Shown: one piece after another, positions 35,101 to 43,107 of the stretch
Numbering within the stretch: position 1 is the first letter of the stretch
Layout: each line of letters starts with the position of its first letter
Source of the DNA: JAFGXT01 sp963677165
GTDB lineage: Bacteria; Verrucomicrobiota; Lentisphaeria; Victivallales; SZUA-371
Length of the DNA: 64,000 nucleotides
Direction of reading: 5' to 3'
Assembly (NCBI GenBank): GCA_963677165.2
Contig: CAXXSX010000002.1
Location: 2,604,001-2,668,000, forward strand
Notes under the pieces: generated by a model
Database searches by the model: none
Told to the model about the DNA's origin: nothing
Seen by the model: the letters and a program-made list of their open reading frames with translations, nothing else
Program-made: the position numbers and the translations under genes

Positions 35101-35227
35101 GCATATTCCCTGTACACTGTTGTTGAATAGTGGAGGCCCTGATGGACGTCATGGTTTCCTTACCTGGGGAGATGGGATTCGAGGCAGCAAAAAAGTATCG
35201 GAATTCAATGAACTAATACTGAAATAA
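32147..35227 (+). CDS. Secreted glycoside hydrolase of clan GH-A (GH39-like) with binding modules
   Basis: 1026 residues from the ATG in ATGA (AAGGA 9-10 bases upstream); an inner ATG at 32165 gives a cleaner signal peptide (KKIFIVYLLSFLAYFCNA). Residues ~25-190 repeat the module of the preceding gene. About 290-600 is a TIM barrel: MEVWNEPDIGFG (acid/base Glu ~417) and FWITESGRPW (nucleophile Glu ~518), the N-E-P and E-S/T-G signatures of GH-A retaining enzymes. The C-terminus (FRFGYDKQNLYLDVRIKDKEQ...GDSVQVAL) resembles a CBM9-like domain. It should cleave a plant or host glycan outside the cytoplasm. Substrate is unclear. Confidence 0.85.
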   Translation: MIWNLVMKKIFIVYLLSFLAYFCNASLFGAGIELPINQLWWDYSSGAEFPGATGSLSWQKEGILRLGGNFSKGGDYVMALLRGHFSLPALKSISFELRTNGNAVTFRVQDGAGKMHQYQLPVKQTSAWQTITLPLTYSACSWGGPNEKRFTPGVQFIGCLLRKPTSVKNGSSFLEIRRIILTPADDSASGDAGHWLPPVFNPDDLLVEPGSILTLPIIGQDGKVRYTLLDYNDKVVSRGELDCKGSKIKLKVPDTEGYFELLTAGGVVSFITAKLRSSEADPYWGVDESFTWWGEGGNFRPGYMRFLVRSGISWGRDRIRWNDLQPTQDSMKFKAYEQALDWSKKAGLNVLDVFHDTPAWNKRLLSEKDDFMVSPTSKKGYSYGSNVYPRNYIATSKSWRDICSHYTAIKAMEVWNEPDIGFGNDFPAEFFIALTKNFSTTFRLAGIDTKVIGGVLAIPQETTPYYYNLIKGNLLDDCDAFSFHTYRSPLDMEEQIWLLRKQEKEAGRTPGFPFWITESGRPWPSGPSRPPVNQGKFSAQEIVGKAIECRALGVEKYFPFVIIWHVETIFNFSMFDQRHTPLRLIGAYVEAVQLLSHMEYVGDINIPGSDRCRVFSDGKTAVCWVYKSFMRKIAGDWGSLDKEAHKHVHISLPHGMKVKKILGADGRRLKLQNGELPMNDGYCYLILDAKEVKHHLNTETRAMMLYKMAKSYIPSERTAKDVVIQPDYDPSRHKYNRDGVFLKDNEELDLWVIYNNLSTIPVKIQPVIKQVPPGIIAETKEMPEMELAPQSMKRFLFKIRGTSKLPLRRVELLEVADQCGNATSMMVAIGGDRKIPPLDVMPLNKMKQAPFTKLQGKKDWNSFSGQWMGQVEPDISAAFRFGYDKQNLYLDVRIKDKEQSCKFNPFMAWLGDSVQVALAYGSRQIEFCASHGVQGDKVYRHVGNPTGLANKVGFKWKRNERKQITYYHLTIPARELGISGLKAGMHIPCTLLLNSGGPDGRHGFLTWGDGIRGSKKVSEFNELILK

Positions 35228-35245
35228 CGATATACTATGCCAGCC

Positions 35246-35277
35246 GCGTTGCAGGCCTAAAACCTGCAACGCTTTTT
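35246..35277 (+). terminator. Rho-independent terminator after the hydrolase
   Basis: GCGTTGCAGG and CCTGCAACGC form a perfect 10-bp stem with a 7-base loop, followed by TTTTT. Confidence 0.9.
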
Positions 35278-35385
35278 GGGTTCCTGAAATCTGTGTAACT
35301 TTCTGCTCAAATTACACTTTGATTAAAATAGCGATCTGCTGTATTCTCCCATTAAAGAGGGGCTGAATAAACAGGAGATCGTATA

Positions 35386-35574
35386 ATGTTGGAATTAGGT
35401 AGCAATTATCCACGGTTCGCTTCGACGCTGGGTTGTATGATGTGGATTATATGTGCTCTGACTGTTGGAGGTCTAGCTGTTTATGCAATGAAATATTGCA
35501 CTGAGTGGGCCGAAGGACTACATGAAGATAAAGCCACATATACTATCGAAAAAATCCAGTATCCCAAAGTGTAA
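35386..35574 (+). CDS. Small single-pass membrane protein (62 aa)
   Basis: AGGAG stands 8-9 bases before the ATG, so translation is plausible. A short polar start, one membrane helix (GCMMWIICALTVGGLAVYAMKYC) and a charged C-terminal tail (EWAEGLHEDKATYTIEKIQ). No family is recognised. It is convergent with the membrane half of the spermidine-synthase-like pair, 14 bp away. Confidence 0.55.
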   Translation: MLELGSNYPRFASTLGCMMWIICALTVGGLAVYAMKYCTEWAEGLHEDKATYTIEKIQYPKV

Positions 35575-35588
35575 TATATCGGTCCAAA

Positions 35589-36182
35589 TCATTTGTTTGC
35601 TTTCAAATGATAGAGCAAACAGATAATTGTATTCAGCATAAGCAATGAGCCGGTCAGGACAATGCCGGTTGATACGCCCACCCAGGAAATCAGAAAGCAT
35701 GATGTGAACAGGGTCCCGATGATACTTCCGGCGGTTGATACGGAATAGACTCTTCCCGAGGCCGTGCCGGCCTTTAAAGACTTATCCGCGAGAATATCGA
35801 TAATTACCGGCATGGTTGCCCCCATAAAGATGCAAGGAACAAAGAACAGGATGATCGACGTTAGTAATGCGCTTAGTCTGGAATCCAGTTCCGCGGCGTA
35901 AATCATATTGCTGAAGCCATATGCGTATAAAGGAAACGTCAGGATCAAAACGGAGGGAATTGCCTGAAGTACAGCCACTACTTTGCCATTGGTGCGGCGC
36001 TCCGAGATTTTTCCTCCAATCGCATAGCCGATACTTAATCCCGCGAGAAACACCGAGATGGTTGTTCCCAGGACATAAACGGAGCTGCCGTAAAAAGGAG
36101 TCAGCATTCTTACTCCGAGGATTTCATAGCTCATCATGGCAAAGCCGCTGATGAATGCGATTATATACAATAATGGTTTCAT
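35589..36182 (-). CDS. Membrane half of a spermidine-synthase-like protein
   Basis: 197 residues with about six membrane helices. The start MKPLLYIIAFISGFAMMSYEILGVRMLTPFYGSS is the hallmark of the N-terminal membrane domain fused to spermidine synthases (SGFAxMxxExxxxRxLxPxxGxS). In most bacteria this domain is fused to the methyltransferase-like catalytic domain. Here it is a separate gene 4 bp downstream of that catalytic gene. Probably both form one inner-membrane complex. Confidence 0.8.
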   Translation of the reverse strand: MKPLLYIIAFISGFAMMSYEILGVRMLTPFYGSSVYVLGTTISVFLAGLSIGYAIGGKISERRTNGKVVAVLQAIPSVLILTFPLYAYGFSNMIYAAELDSRLSALLTSIILFFVPCIFMGATMPVIIDILADKSLKAGTASGRVYSVSTAGSIIGTLFTSCFLISWVGVSTGIVLTGSLLMLNTIICLLYHLKANK

Positions 36183-36186
36183 CCGC

Positions 36187-37179
36187 TTACTTCATCGTTT
36201 CAACCGGAGCAAAATCATCGGTAAGAACTTTTTTATCTTTCATCATTTCATCAATATCCTGTTTCTTCATCTTAGTATCGAGGATATCTGTCAGTTTGTA
36301 ACTGAGAATCTTCTCGCTGTCAATTTTTTCCGCGTTTTTCCGTAACGACTGCTCAGTCTGCGTCCAGTTCAGCGCAGCGAAAGGAACGTAGGTATAACCT
36401 TGGGGACATACATAAATCTGGAGCTTCGGAAATATGGAGTTGATGGTTTTCAGTTCGCTTCCCACAAATTCAGTTTTACCGACATTGGCGATATTCGCTG
36501 TTATTACTCCATCCGGGTTCAGGGCCTGACGGATTTTCTGGTAAAACTCTTTGGTTGTCAACTGGAAAGGAATTGCACTGGAGTTATAGGCATCAATCAC
36601 AATCAGATCATATTTATGCTTTGTACGGTTGATATAGTCGCGGCCATCCTTGATAATTATATTGGTTTTGGGACTTTTGGCGTAACCGAAGTACTTTTCC
36701 GCTATTTCCGGTATTTCCTTGTCGATTTCAACAATGTCGATGATGGTTTCCGGATAACGTCTCGCAAAAAAACGCGGCAGGATTCCTGCTCCCATTCCGA
36801 TAAACAGTATTCTTTTTGGGGGATGCTCGATCATGGTCAAATACAGCGTTACATGCTTGCAGTAGTTGGAAATAATGGTATTGGGCTCTTTCGGATTCCA
36901 AATTCCCTGCGATCCTTTGCGGGGATTGAACACCAGATGCCGCCAGCCGTTGTGATCGACTTCGACCGTAACCAGAAAGTATTGTGTTTGTTTGCGCAGC
37001 AGGAATTTTCTTTTTTCGACATGAGGCACAAAAAAATTTACGAATCCTTCCCAGATTGATCCAAAGAATCCGGGTTCATCCTCCTCAACTGCTGCGCTGT
37101 TGGTTTCATCGGCATTGCAGGTAAGTATTGTTAGAAATAATAACAGCATTATAGATATGATTTTATACGGCTTGATCAT
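36187..37179 (-). CDS. Spermidine-synthase-like Rossmann protein, periplasm-targeted or membrane-anchored
   Basis: 330 residues. The N-terminal hydrophobic segment is YKIISIMLLLFLTILTCNA. The catalytic-type domain has RILFIGMGAGILPRFFARRYP, DIVEIDKEIPEIAEKYF, IIIKDGRDYINRT and DLIVIDAYNSSAIPFQLTTKEFY, matching the PAPT fold with the co-substrate acidic residues. Whether it really makes polyamines is doubtful: the domain appears to be exported or membrane-tethered, and such fused family members remain uncharacterised. It is the first gene of a two-gene unit with the membrane half. Confidence 0.8.
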   Translation of the reverse strand: MIKPYKIISIMLLLFLTILTCNADETNSAAVEEDEPGFFGSIWEGFVNFFVPHVEKRKFLLRKQTQYFLVTVEVDHNGWRHLVFNPRKGSQGIWNPKEPNTIISNYCKHVTLYLTMIEHPPKRILFIGMGAGILPRFFARRYPETIIDIVEIDKEIPEIAEKYFGYAKSPKTNIIIKDGRDYINRTKHKYDLIVIDAYNSSAIPFQLTTKEFYQKIRQALNPDGVITANIANVGKTEFVGSELKTINSIFPKLQIYVCPQGYTYVPFAALNWTQTEQSLRKNAEKIDSEKILSYKLTDILDTKMKKQDIDEMMKDKKVLTDDFAPVETMK

Positions 37180-37477
37180 TATGATTTTTCCTGAAGTTAT
37201 ATATTCTCTGGTTATATTATATCTGGAACCTCTGTTCCCATGGACGGTACGAACTTCAATATGCCTTATAAAGAACTTAAATACAATCTTTTCAAGATAT
37301 ATAACGCGGTTAATTTTGTCGGATTAATTGACTTGCGTTTTTGGTATACCAGATTGAAGTCATGGAGAAAGACTGATTATTATCTTTCTTTTTGTTGTAT
37401 TATTTGTTTGTTGGTTGAAATGCTGTTATAATACTGGAGGCAGAGTTTTTGTTATCAAACAAACATTGGACACTAAG
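37180..37477. other. Divergent intergenic region
   Basis: AT-rich promoter region between the spermidine-synthase-like pair and the repeat-protein operon; no supported gene. Confidence 0.45.
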
Positions 37478-38140
37478 ATGAAAACTATATTTTTTTCTAT
37501 TGTGGGGATTTTGTGCTTTTCTTATAATCTGATGGCATTGCCGCAGACGAATGGAGCAGTGATCAAGAACAGCGGGGAGGCGGTCAGTAATTCTGCATCA
37601 GACAAATCCACGATCAATTCCGGAATCAAGGCTCGGAGCGCGACGATAAAAAGTTCCAGTCTGATAAACACCAATAAAGATGTAAAAAATGACGCATCGG
37701 GGAAATCCACGATTAATTCCGGCATTTCTGCAAGTTCCTCTGAGATTACGAATCAAAGTATTTTAAAAAATGCCAACATCAAGATTAATAACCTGGCTTT
37801 GAATTCTTCCACGATCAATTCCGGCATTGAAGCGGAATTGGCAGAGTTAAAAAACGCGAAGCTTGACAATTTGAATGAGAATGTGAATAACACAGCCATC
37901 AACGGTTCAAAAATTAATTCCGGGATAAATGTGAAAGGGGCCGAAGTAAAAAAATCTGTGATAATCAATAAAAATATTAACGTTAATAATACTGCTGTTA
38001 ATAAATCGGAGATCAATTCGGGGATTAATGCAACGGGCGCTGTGATTAAGAATTCCAGGATCCAGAACGAGAACCGGAACGTGGATAATGTCGCGAAAGA
38101 AAAGTCAAAGGTCAATTCGGGAATTGATCTGGGCAATTAA
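37478..38140 (+). CDS. Secreted protein with 33-residue INSGI repeats
   Basis: 220 residues from the ATG at 37478, chosen because it begins the signal peptide MKTIFFSIVGILCFSYNLMA. Almost all of the mature protein is repeats: INSGI occurs five times plus one VNSGI, spaced 33 residues apart (34 once), each unit ending in an Asn-rich stretch such as NVNNTAVNKSE. Alternating small, hydrophobic and Asn residues suggest a beta-solenoid or functional-amyloid fibre like Fap or curli repeats; no named family is certain. It is the first gene of a run with the genes at 38169 and 38938. Confidence 0.75.
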   Translation: MKTIFFSIVGILCFSYNLMALPQTNGAVIKNSGEAVSNSASDKSTINSGIKARSATIKSSSLINTNKDVKNDASGKSTINSGISASSSEITNQSILKNANIKINNLALNSSTINSGIEAELAELKNAKLDNLNENVNNTAINGSKINSGINVKGAEVKKSVIINKNINVNNTAVNKSEINSGINATGAVIKNSRIQNENRNVDNVAKEKSKVNSGIDLGN

Positions 38141-38168
38141 GCCGTGGGGAGACAGGAGATTGGGAACG

Positions 38169-38924
38169 ATGTCAGAATTTAAAATAATTGCTCTGGTGCT
38201 GCTGGTTCTTTGGTGCGGGATATTGTCAGCAAATGGCCATGAAAATATAAGCTATCAGGAGTTGGACCGTAAAATTGTCAAAGCCTATAACCATAATCCC
38301 AGGAATACAGCGGATGTGTATGTTTATTCCAGGCTTATTCTGGAAAAGGCCAATAAAGATTCTACGACAAGTGGAAAAGCATGGCAGCTTAAAGCCCGAA
38401 AATTGATAACAGTAACCTGTTTTTATGAGTGTACATATGCCATTGACCGTAAGCTTTACCGTGATGCATTTGTCTGGGCCATGCGCGGCGTAAAGCGTGG
38501 AACGACGACTGGGGCTATTGGCAATGTTTCGGTTAAAAGCCTGTTCCAGTATCTTGATTATGCAAAAAATGAATTAAAGAATACACCGATGGTTAAAAAT
38601 ACCAGTCCGGCTGATTTAATGAAGCAAATTGATGATTATGAGGGACTTCTGGCTGAATCGAAAATGAGATCCGCCAAACGGAAAGGGGCGGTTCTTTTGG
38701 AAAAGCTTAAAAAGGTTCCTTATAAGCTGATCGAAGGTCCGGCTATGGATAATAACGGCAGGATTTTTGTAAAAGTTTCAAGTGGTAGTGGAAATAATAC
38801 CGCGACGATTGTTAATGTGCCCTTGAAAGGCTGGAAGTGTAAACTGGTGGCAGGATATTTTTCTTCGTGGCAGCAGTGTGCAAGTGCTATATTCGGAACA
38901 GAAAAGGTAGATGGTAATACTTAG
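38169..38924 (+). CDS. Exported protein of unknown function, partner of repeat protein
   Basis: 251 residues from the ATG at 38169, with AGGAG upstream at slightly long spacing. The signal peptide is MSEFKIIALVLLVLWCGILSANG. The body is helical (YQELDRKIVKAYNHNPRNTADVYVYSRLILEKANKD) and the last ~70 residues are beta-rich (GRIFVKVSSGSGNNTATIVNVPLKGWKCKL). No family is recognised. It lies 28 bp after the repeat protein and 13 bp before the lipase, so the three are probably cotranscribed. A role as chaperone or anchor for the repeat protein is only a guess from context. Confidence 0.6.
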   Translation: MSEFKIIALVLLVLWCGILSANGHENISYQELDRKIVKAYNHNPRNTADVYVYSRLILEKANKDSTTSGKAWQLKARKLITVTCFYECTYAIDRKLYRDAFVWAMRGVKRGTTTGAIGNVSVKSLFQYLDYAKNELKNTPMVKNTSPADLMKQIDDYEGLLAESKMRSAKRKGAVLLEKLKKVPYKLIEGPAMDNNGRIFVKVSSGSGNNTATIVNVPLKGWKCKLVAGYFSSWQQCASAIFGTEKVDGNT

Positions 38925-38937
38925 GCAGGGAAGGGGA

Positions 38938-40482
38938 ATGGTTCGTTGTTATATTTTTGTGGTGCTTTGTGCTGTTAGTGCGTTTGTGTCAGGATGTACC
39001 AGTGCGGTTGGTTCTTATCAGTCCGATGAGACACGAGACAGGTCCATGCGGGGAAAACTCATTGAACAGTGTAAATCTTATGAAGGGGTGGCGCGGAATC
39101 CGGTCATTGTGATCCATGGTTTTCTCGGATCAAAGTTGAAAAGCAAAAAATATGACCGGGTGGTTTGGGGAAATTTCAGTACCTGGAGTTCGATTGTCGG
39201 TTTTGATGACCAGGAGTTGCGTGACCTCAGTTTGGATATGAAGAAGGGCCGCAGCCTGACAGAGATGGACGACAGTGTGGAACCTTTTGCTTTTCTGGAA
39301 ACGATTTCCGTCCAGATATTGGGTTTGCCGTTTTCTATTAACGCGTATGAGGATATGTTGAAAATTCTGCGGGAAGCTGGATATGTGCAGTATGGAAAAC
39401 CTTTGCCGGAAGGGAAAAATTTTTATTCGCTCTTTCCATTTTTTTACGACTGGAGACGGGATCTTCCATATAACGCGGCAAAACTACATAAATATATCCA
39501 GGAAAAGAGAGCTTATCTGCAAAAGGAATATGAGCGGCTTTACGGGATAAAAGATTACGATGTTCAGTTTGATATCGTGTGTCATTCCATGGGCGGACTA
39601 CTTTCCCGTTATTATCTGCGTTACGGGGGAGATAATCTCCCTGCCGACGGCTCTATTCCTGAGTTGAAATGGAAGGGCAGCAAATATATCGATAAGCTTC
39701 TGATTGTAGGAACTCCGAATGCGGGGTATCTGGATACCTGTGTTGAGTTGATCAATGGACTTAAAGTTGCTCCGGGAACTCCGACTTATCCGCCGGCTGT
39801 TGTCGGGACATTTGCCACGATTTACCAGATGATGCCTGTATACGGTTTCAGGACCGTGTTGTACAAAGATGATCCAAATGGTGCGGAGGTCGATATCTTT
39901 GATCCTGAAATATGGATAAAATACAAGTGGGGACTGGCTGATCCCGGACAGGACAAGATATTGAAGATTCTTCTTCCTGATGTAAAAGACGCAAAAGAAC
40001 GTCGGGAAATTGCTTTGGACCACTTAAGAAAGTGTCTGAGACGGGCAAAGCAGTTTACTGCGGCAATGCAGGTAAAAGCAACTCCCCCCGATGATGTGGC
40101 AATGTTCCTCTTTGCTGGAGATGCGATCCCGACTTGCCGCACTGCTATGGTCGATCGTAAAACCGGGGAATTCGAGGTAACGGAATATGCTCCTGGTGAC
40201 GGGAAGATATTAACCTCCAGTGCACGCTTTGATTTGCGCGAAGATGGCTACTGGACGCCATATGTACGTTCCCCGATCACCTGGCAGGGAACTTTTTTGC
40301 TGCATTCAGCGCATATGGGGATAACCAAGAGCAATATATTTAACAGTAATGCTTCGTTTTGTCTGCTTATAACTCCAAGCCGAAAACAGGACAAACGCGA
40401 TAAAAAGTCGGTGTTCAGCCACCAGAAACTGCCTGTTTCAATCGAATATCTGGGCGATGGAAAATTCGATAAAAAAGACTGA
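38938..40482 (+). CDS. LCAT-like lipoprotein lipase/acyltransferase
   Basis: 514 residues from the ATG at 38938, next to an AGGGAAGGGG ribosome binding site. The lipobox (AFVSGC) at residues ~15-20 indicates a lipoprotein. NPVIVIHGFLGSKL and DIVCHSMGGLLSRYYLRYGG are the LCAT/PF02450 signatures with nucleophile Ser217 (C-H-S-M-G). FYDWRRDLPYNA is the typical W-R-x-D motif of the family, and GDGKILTSSARFD holds the likely catalytic Asp region. It would hydrolyse or transfer acyl chains of phospholipids or glycolipids at the outer membrane. Confidence 0.88.
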   Translation: MVRCYIFVVLCAVSAFVSGCTSAVGSYQSDETRDRSMRGKLIEQCKSYEGVARNPVIVIHGFLGSKLKSKKYDRVVWGNFSTWSSIVGFDDQELRDLSLDMKKGRSLTEMDDSVEPFAFLETISVQILGLPFSINAYEDMLKILREAGYVQYGKPLPEGKNFYSLFPFFYDWRRDLPYNAAKLHKYIQEKRAYLQKEYERLYGIKDYDVQFDIVCHSMGGLLSRYYLRYGGDNLPADGSIPELKWKGSKYIDKLLIVGTPNAGYLDTCVELINGLKVAPGTPTYPPAVVGTFATIYQMMPVYGFRTVLYKDDPNGAEVDIFDPEIWIKYKWGLADPGQDKILKILLPDVKDAKERREIALDHLRKCLRRAKQFTAAMQVKATPPDDVAMFLFAGDAIPTCRTAMVDRKTGEFEVTEYAPGDGKILTSSARFDLREDGYWTPYVRSPITWQGTFLLHSAHMGITKSNIFNSNASFCLLITPSRKQDKRDKKSVFSHQKLPVSIEYLGDGKFDKKD

Positions 40483-40517
40483 ATCTCTTTTTTCCATAGA
40501 TTAATTCCGACCGAATT

Positions 40518-40543
40518 TTGACAAAATATTTATAAGGTATAAT
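40518..40543 (+). promoter_or_regulatory. Promoter candidate for the gene at 40580
   Basis: Perfect TTGACA (40518-40523) and TATAAT (40538-40543), but with a short 14-bp spacer, so use as a pair is uncertain. Confidence 0.35.
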
Positions 40544-40579
40544 TTACGGTAAGGGAATCTTAAAAAAATGGAGGAGCAG

Positions 40580-41065
40580 ATGACCAGCCGTGAAATTACC
40601 TCAGTCGTTATCAGAAGCGCAGTTATATATATTCTAATTCAGGTTATTCTTGGAGTACCTGTGGCGTTTTTTTACTGGCATGAATTTATCAAGAGTCCTC
40701 AAGTTGCTGTTTTCTTATTTTCTCTGGTTCTGATCTCTACAGTTATCATGTGCATTGGTCTGTGGAGATTCTCAAAAAAGCTTATTGAAAAGAATATCGC
40801 TGATTCTGAAGACAGGATGATTAATATAAGTACGGTTCGACTGGAGAAAGTTATTCTTCGTTGTCTTGGACTGTTTTTCTTTGCGACGAATCTGCACGAT
40901 CTGGTGTATGATGTTTGTATGTTATTTATGCCACCCAATCAATACAACAATGTTGATGTGAAACTGATGGTGGTTGTCGATGTTGCAGTTATTTGTTTCT
41001 CTTGTTTTCTTATTGTCAGTCCGGGGAAATGGGTGGGCGTGATTCATAAGTTAAAGAAACAGTAA
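40580..41065 (+). CDS. Four-helix integral membrane protein, unknown
   Basis: 161 residues from the ATG at 40580, preferred over an ATG at 40568 because GGAGGAG lies just before it. Four predicted membrane segments (VVIRSAVIYILIQVILGVPVAFF, VAVFLFSLVLISTVIMCIGLW, VILRCLGLFFFATNLHDLVY, LMVVVDVAVICFSCFLIV) and a C-terminal basic tail. No family recognised. Confidence 0.7.
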   Translation: MTSREITSVVIRSAVIYILIQVILGVPVAFFYWHEFIKSPQVAVFLFSLVLISTVIMCIGLWRFSKKLIEKNIADSEDRMINISTVRLEKVILRCLGLFFFATNLHDLVYDVCMLFMPPNQYNNVDVKLMVVVDVAVICFSCFLIVSPGKWVGVIHKLKKQ

Positions 41066-41114
41066 TTATGGGATACAGAAAAATACGATAAAGTATTATG
41101 AACGAGGAGATTTT

Positions 41115-41807
41115 ATGAAAAACTGCATTTTGATTTTAATTACATTTCTTACTGTTTGTGCCTTCGGGCAGGATCTGAAAATTGTCAGACCGCGTATAGT
41201 CAAAGGAAAAACCATTGAACGGGAAGTCTGTGTTTACCACAAACCCAAAAACTGGACAACACAATCGAAAGACAAAGATGGCAATCCTATTACAGTCAGC
41301 CATTTTAAAGCGTCAGTGACAGAGAAAAAAAAAGTGACACGTCAGAAAGTGTGTTTTATATTCTTTCTCTACAATTCAGGGAAAAAAACAATAAAGATTC
41401 CAACTGCAAGACTCGATAAATCTTTCTTTCAGGGAGATCGCAAGCTGATCGGAAAATTAAAGGATGACAGCAGATTTACCGGAGCGCTTTGTACTATGCC
41501 CCGCGATACATCGTTATTAATTTTGGGTAACGGCCAAATGTATTGTGCAGGTGATAAATCCAAAGGGATTCCCCGCTTTCCGGTCATCATTCCCCGGAGT
41601 TCATTTAAAATTGTTGAACTGCGTCCTGGGGAAGGATGCTATATTACTTGCGAGAAGGAATTAAAGTCGCTTGAAAACGGCGATAAATTTATTATTCAAT
41701 ACAATCCGGATAATTTAGATGGACGTTATGATTTCTGGAAAGGTTCGGTCATATCAGAACCTTTTTCTTATAAAACGACGAAGAGCTTGATGAAAACGAA
41801 AAAATAA
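41115..41807 (+). CDS. Secreted protein of unknown function
   Basis: 230 residues; GAGGAG precedes the ATG. The signal peptide is MKNCILILITFLTVCAFG. The mature part is lysine-rich and beta-strand-like (VCFIFFLYNSGKKTIKIPTARLD, FKIVELRPGEGCYITCEKEL), reminiscent of immunoglobulin-like or auxiliary domains, but I cannot assign a family. Confidence 0.65.
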   Translation: MKNCILILITFLTVCAFGQDLKIVRPRIVKGKTIEREVCVYHKPKNWTTQSKDKDGNPITVSHFKASVTEKKKVTRQKVCFIFFLYNSGKKTIKIPTARLDKSFFQGDRKLIGKLKDDSRFTGALCTMPRDTSLLILGNGQMYCAGDKSKGIPRFPVIIPRSSFKIVELRPGEGCYITCEKELKSLENGDKFIIQYNPDNLDGRYDFWKGSVISEPFSYKTTKSLMKTKK

Positions 41808-42006
41808 TCAGAATAACGGAAATATTTGAGAATGATACCGTATATAACATCATAGAAATACAATCTTTCAAAGTATAATAACCTTTACTTTGGGTTTGCT
41901 TAATGTTAAAAAACAATTTTGGGATGTAAAATTAATTTATTAGTACTATATTTGTCATATCGTTATTATGAATTGGGGATTATTAATTAATATAAAAGGG
42001 AAAAAT

Positions 42007-43059
42007 ATGTTGAAGAAGGTTTTGTCACTGTCAGTCATTATATCCGGAGTGATATTTTTATGTGGATTGAAAGCGGAGGCGGCTGTCGAACTATTGTCTA
42101 TTAGTGATGCGCAATTCCAGCAGATGATGAAAGAACCGTCAGCTGGCGTAACTGCTTATTGGAACCAATTAAAAGTCGCACAGCTTTTATTGAAAAAAGG
42201 TTGTGAGAAATATCCTGAACTTCAAAAAGAAGTGACTGGATACCTGGAAAATGTAAACAACATAGTGAGATTTATCATCGCGCAGGATCCCGGGAAGAAA
42301 AAGAAAATTGCCAAATTAGAAGCGAAATGCAGAGATTATAATCTTTTCAGTATTCCCCGTTATTTAAGTCGTATGATACCATATGATAAATGGAGCGATA
42401 GCAAATTGCGTGGTTATTACCGTAATTGTGCTAAGTATTCTGATAAAATAGAGAGGATTCTTCAGGAAAAGAAATCATCGCTTCCTGAATATTCCATCTG
42501 GGAAAAGCACATTCTGGAACAGCGTAAGAAAGCTGCGCTTACGGCTGATTCTTCTCCAATCAAAAATATTATTCCTGATAAAACTGATTACAACGACATT
42601 CTAAAAGCTCTGGTTGAGGGATTAAAAAGTTCCAACATGAAGCAGAAAAAGCAAAATATAAGACTTGCAAAACGTTTCCTGAATTATTTAAATAGACGTA
42701 TAATTTCTGTAGCAATTGTTGAAGTGCAACAACAACAGCCTCCCCAGGAAATGAGGGCTGAGGCTCTCAAGGAGAGATCCCAGGTTATGATGCGAAATTT
42801 AGACGACGCGGTTATATTGATGTATGGAAATAGTGGATGGGGCAAAGTATTCAGGAAAGAGTATGGTGAAATAAGTAAAAGGATTAATCAGCAAATTAAG
42901 GAACTTCCCGCCGTAAAGAAGAAGAGGGAGTGGTATGATGCCAGGCGGAAAAAGCTTATTTCCATGAAAGATGAACTAATGAAAGACAGTTCGAATCCGC
43001 ATGTTGCCAAATATCTTAATGCAAAAAAGATATTACAGCCATATATTGAAAAGAAGTAA
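42007..43059 (+). CDS. Exported helical protein of unknown function
   Basis: 350 residues from the ATG at 42007, where the signal peptide MLKKVLSLSVIISGVIFLCGLKAEA begins. The mature part is almost entirely charged helix, with Lys/Glu-rich segments (KKKKIAKLEAKCRDY, EKHILEQRKKAALTADSS, KKKREWYDARRKKLISMKDELM) that could form coiled coils. No family recognised; convergent with the ZIP-like gene. Confidence 0.65.
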   Translation: MLKKVLSLSVIISGVIFLCGLKAEAAVELLSISDAQFQQMMKEPSAGVTAYWNQLKVAQLLLKKGCEKYPELQKEVTGYLENVNNIVRFIIAQDPGKKKKIAKLEAKCRDYNLFSIPRYLSRMIPYDKWSDSKLRGYYRNCAKYSDKIERILQEKKSSLPEYSIWEKHILEQRKKAALTADSSPIKNIIPDKTDYNDILKALVEGLKSSNMKQKKQNIRLAKRFLNYLNRRIISVAIVEVQQQQPPQEMRAEALKERSQVMMRNLDDAVILMYGNSGWGKVFRKEYGEISKRINQQIKELPAVKKKREWYDARRKKLISMKDELMKDSSNPHVAKYLNAKKILQPYIEKK

Positions 43060-43107
43060 AAACTTTTATTACTTGACTTGGCGTTTTTCGTGCCCTTTAC
43101 TTTTGAT

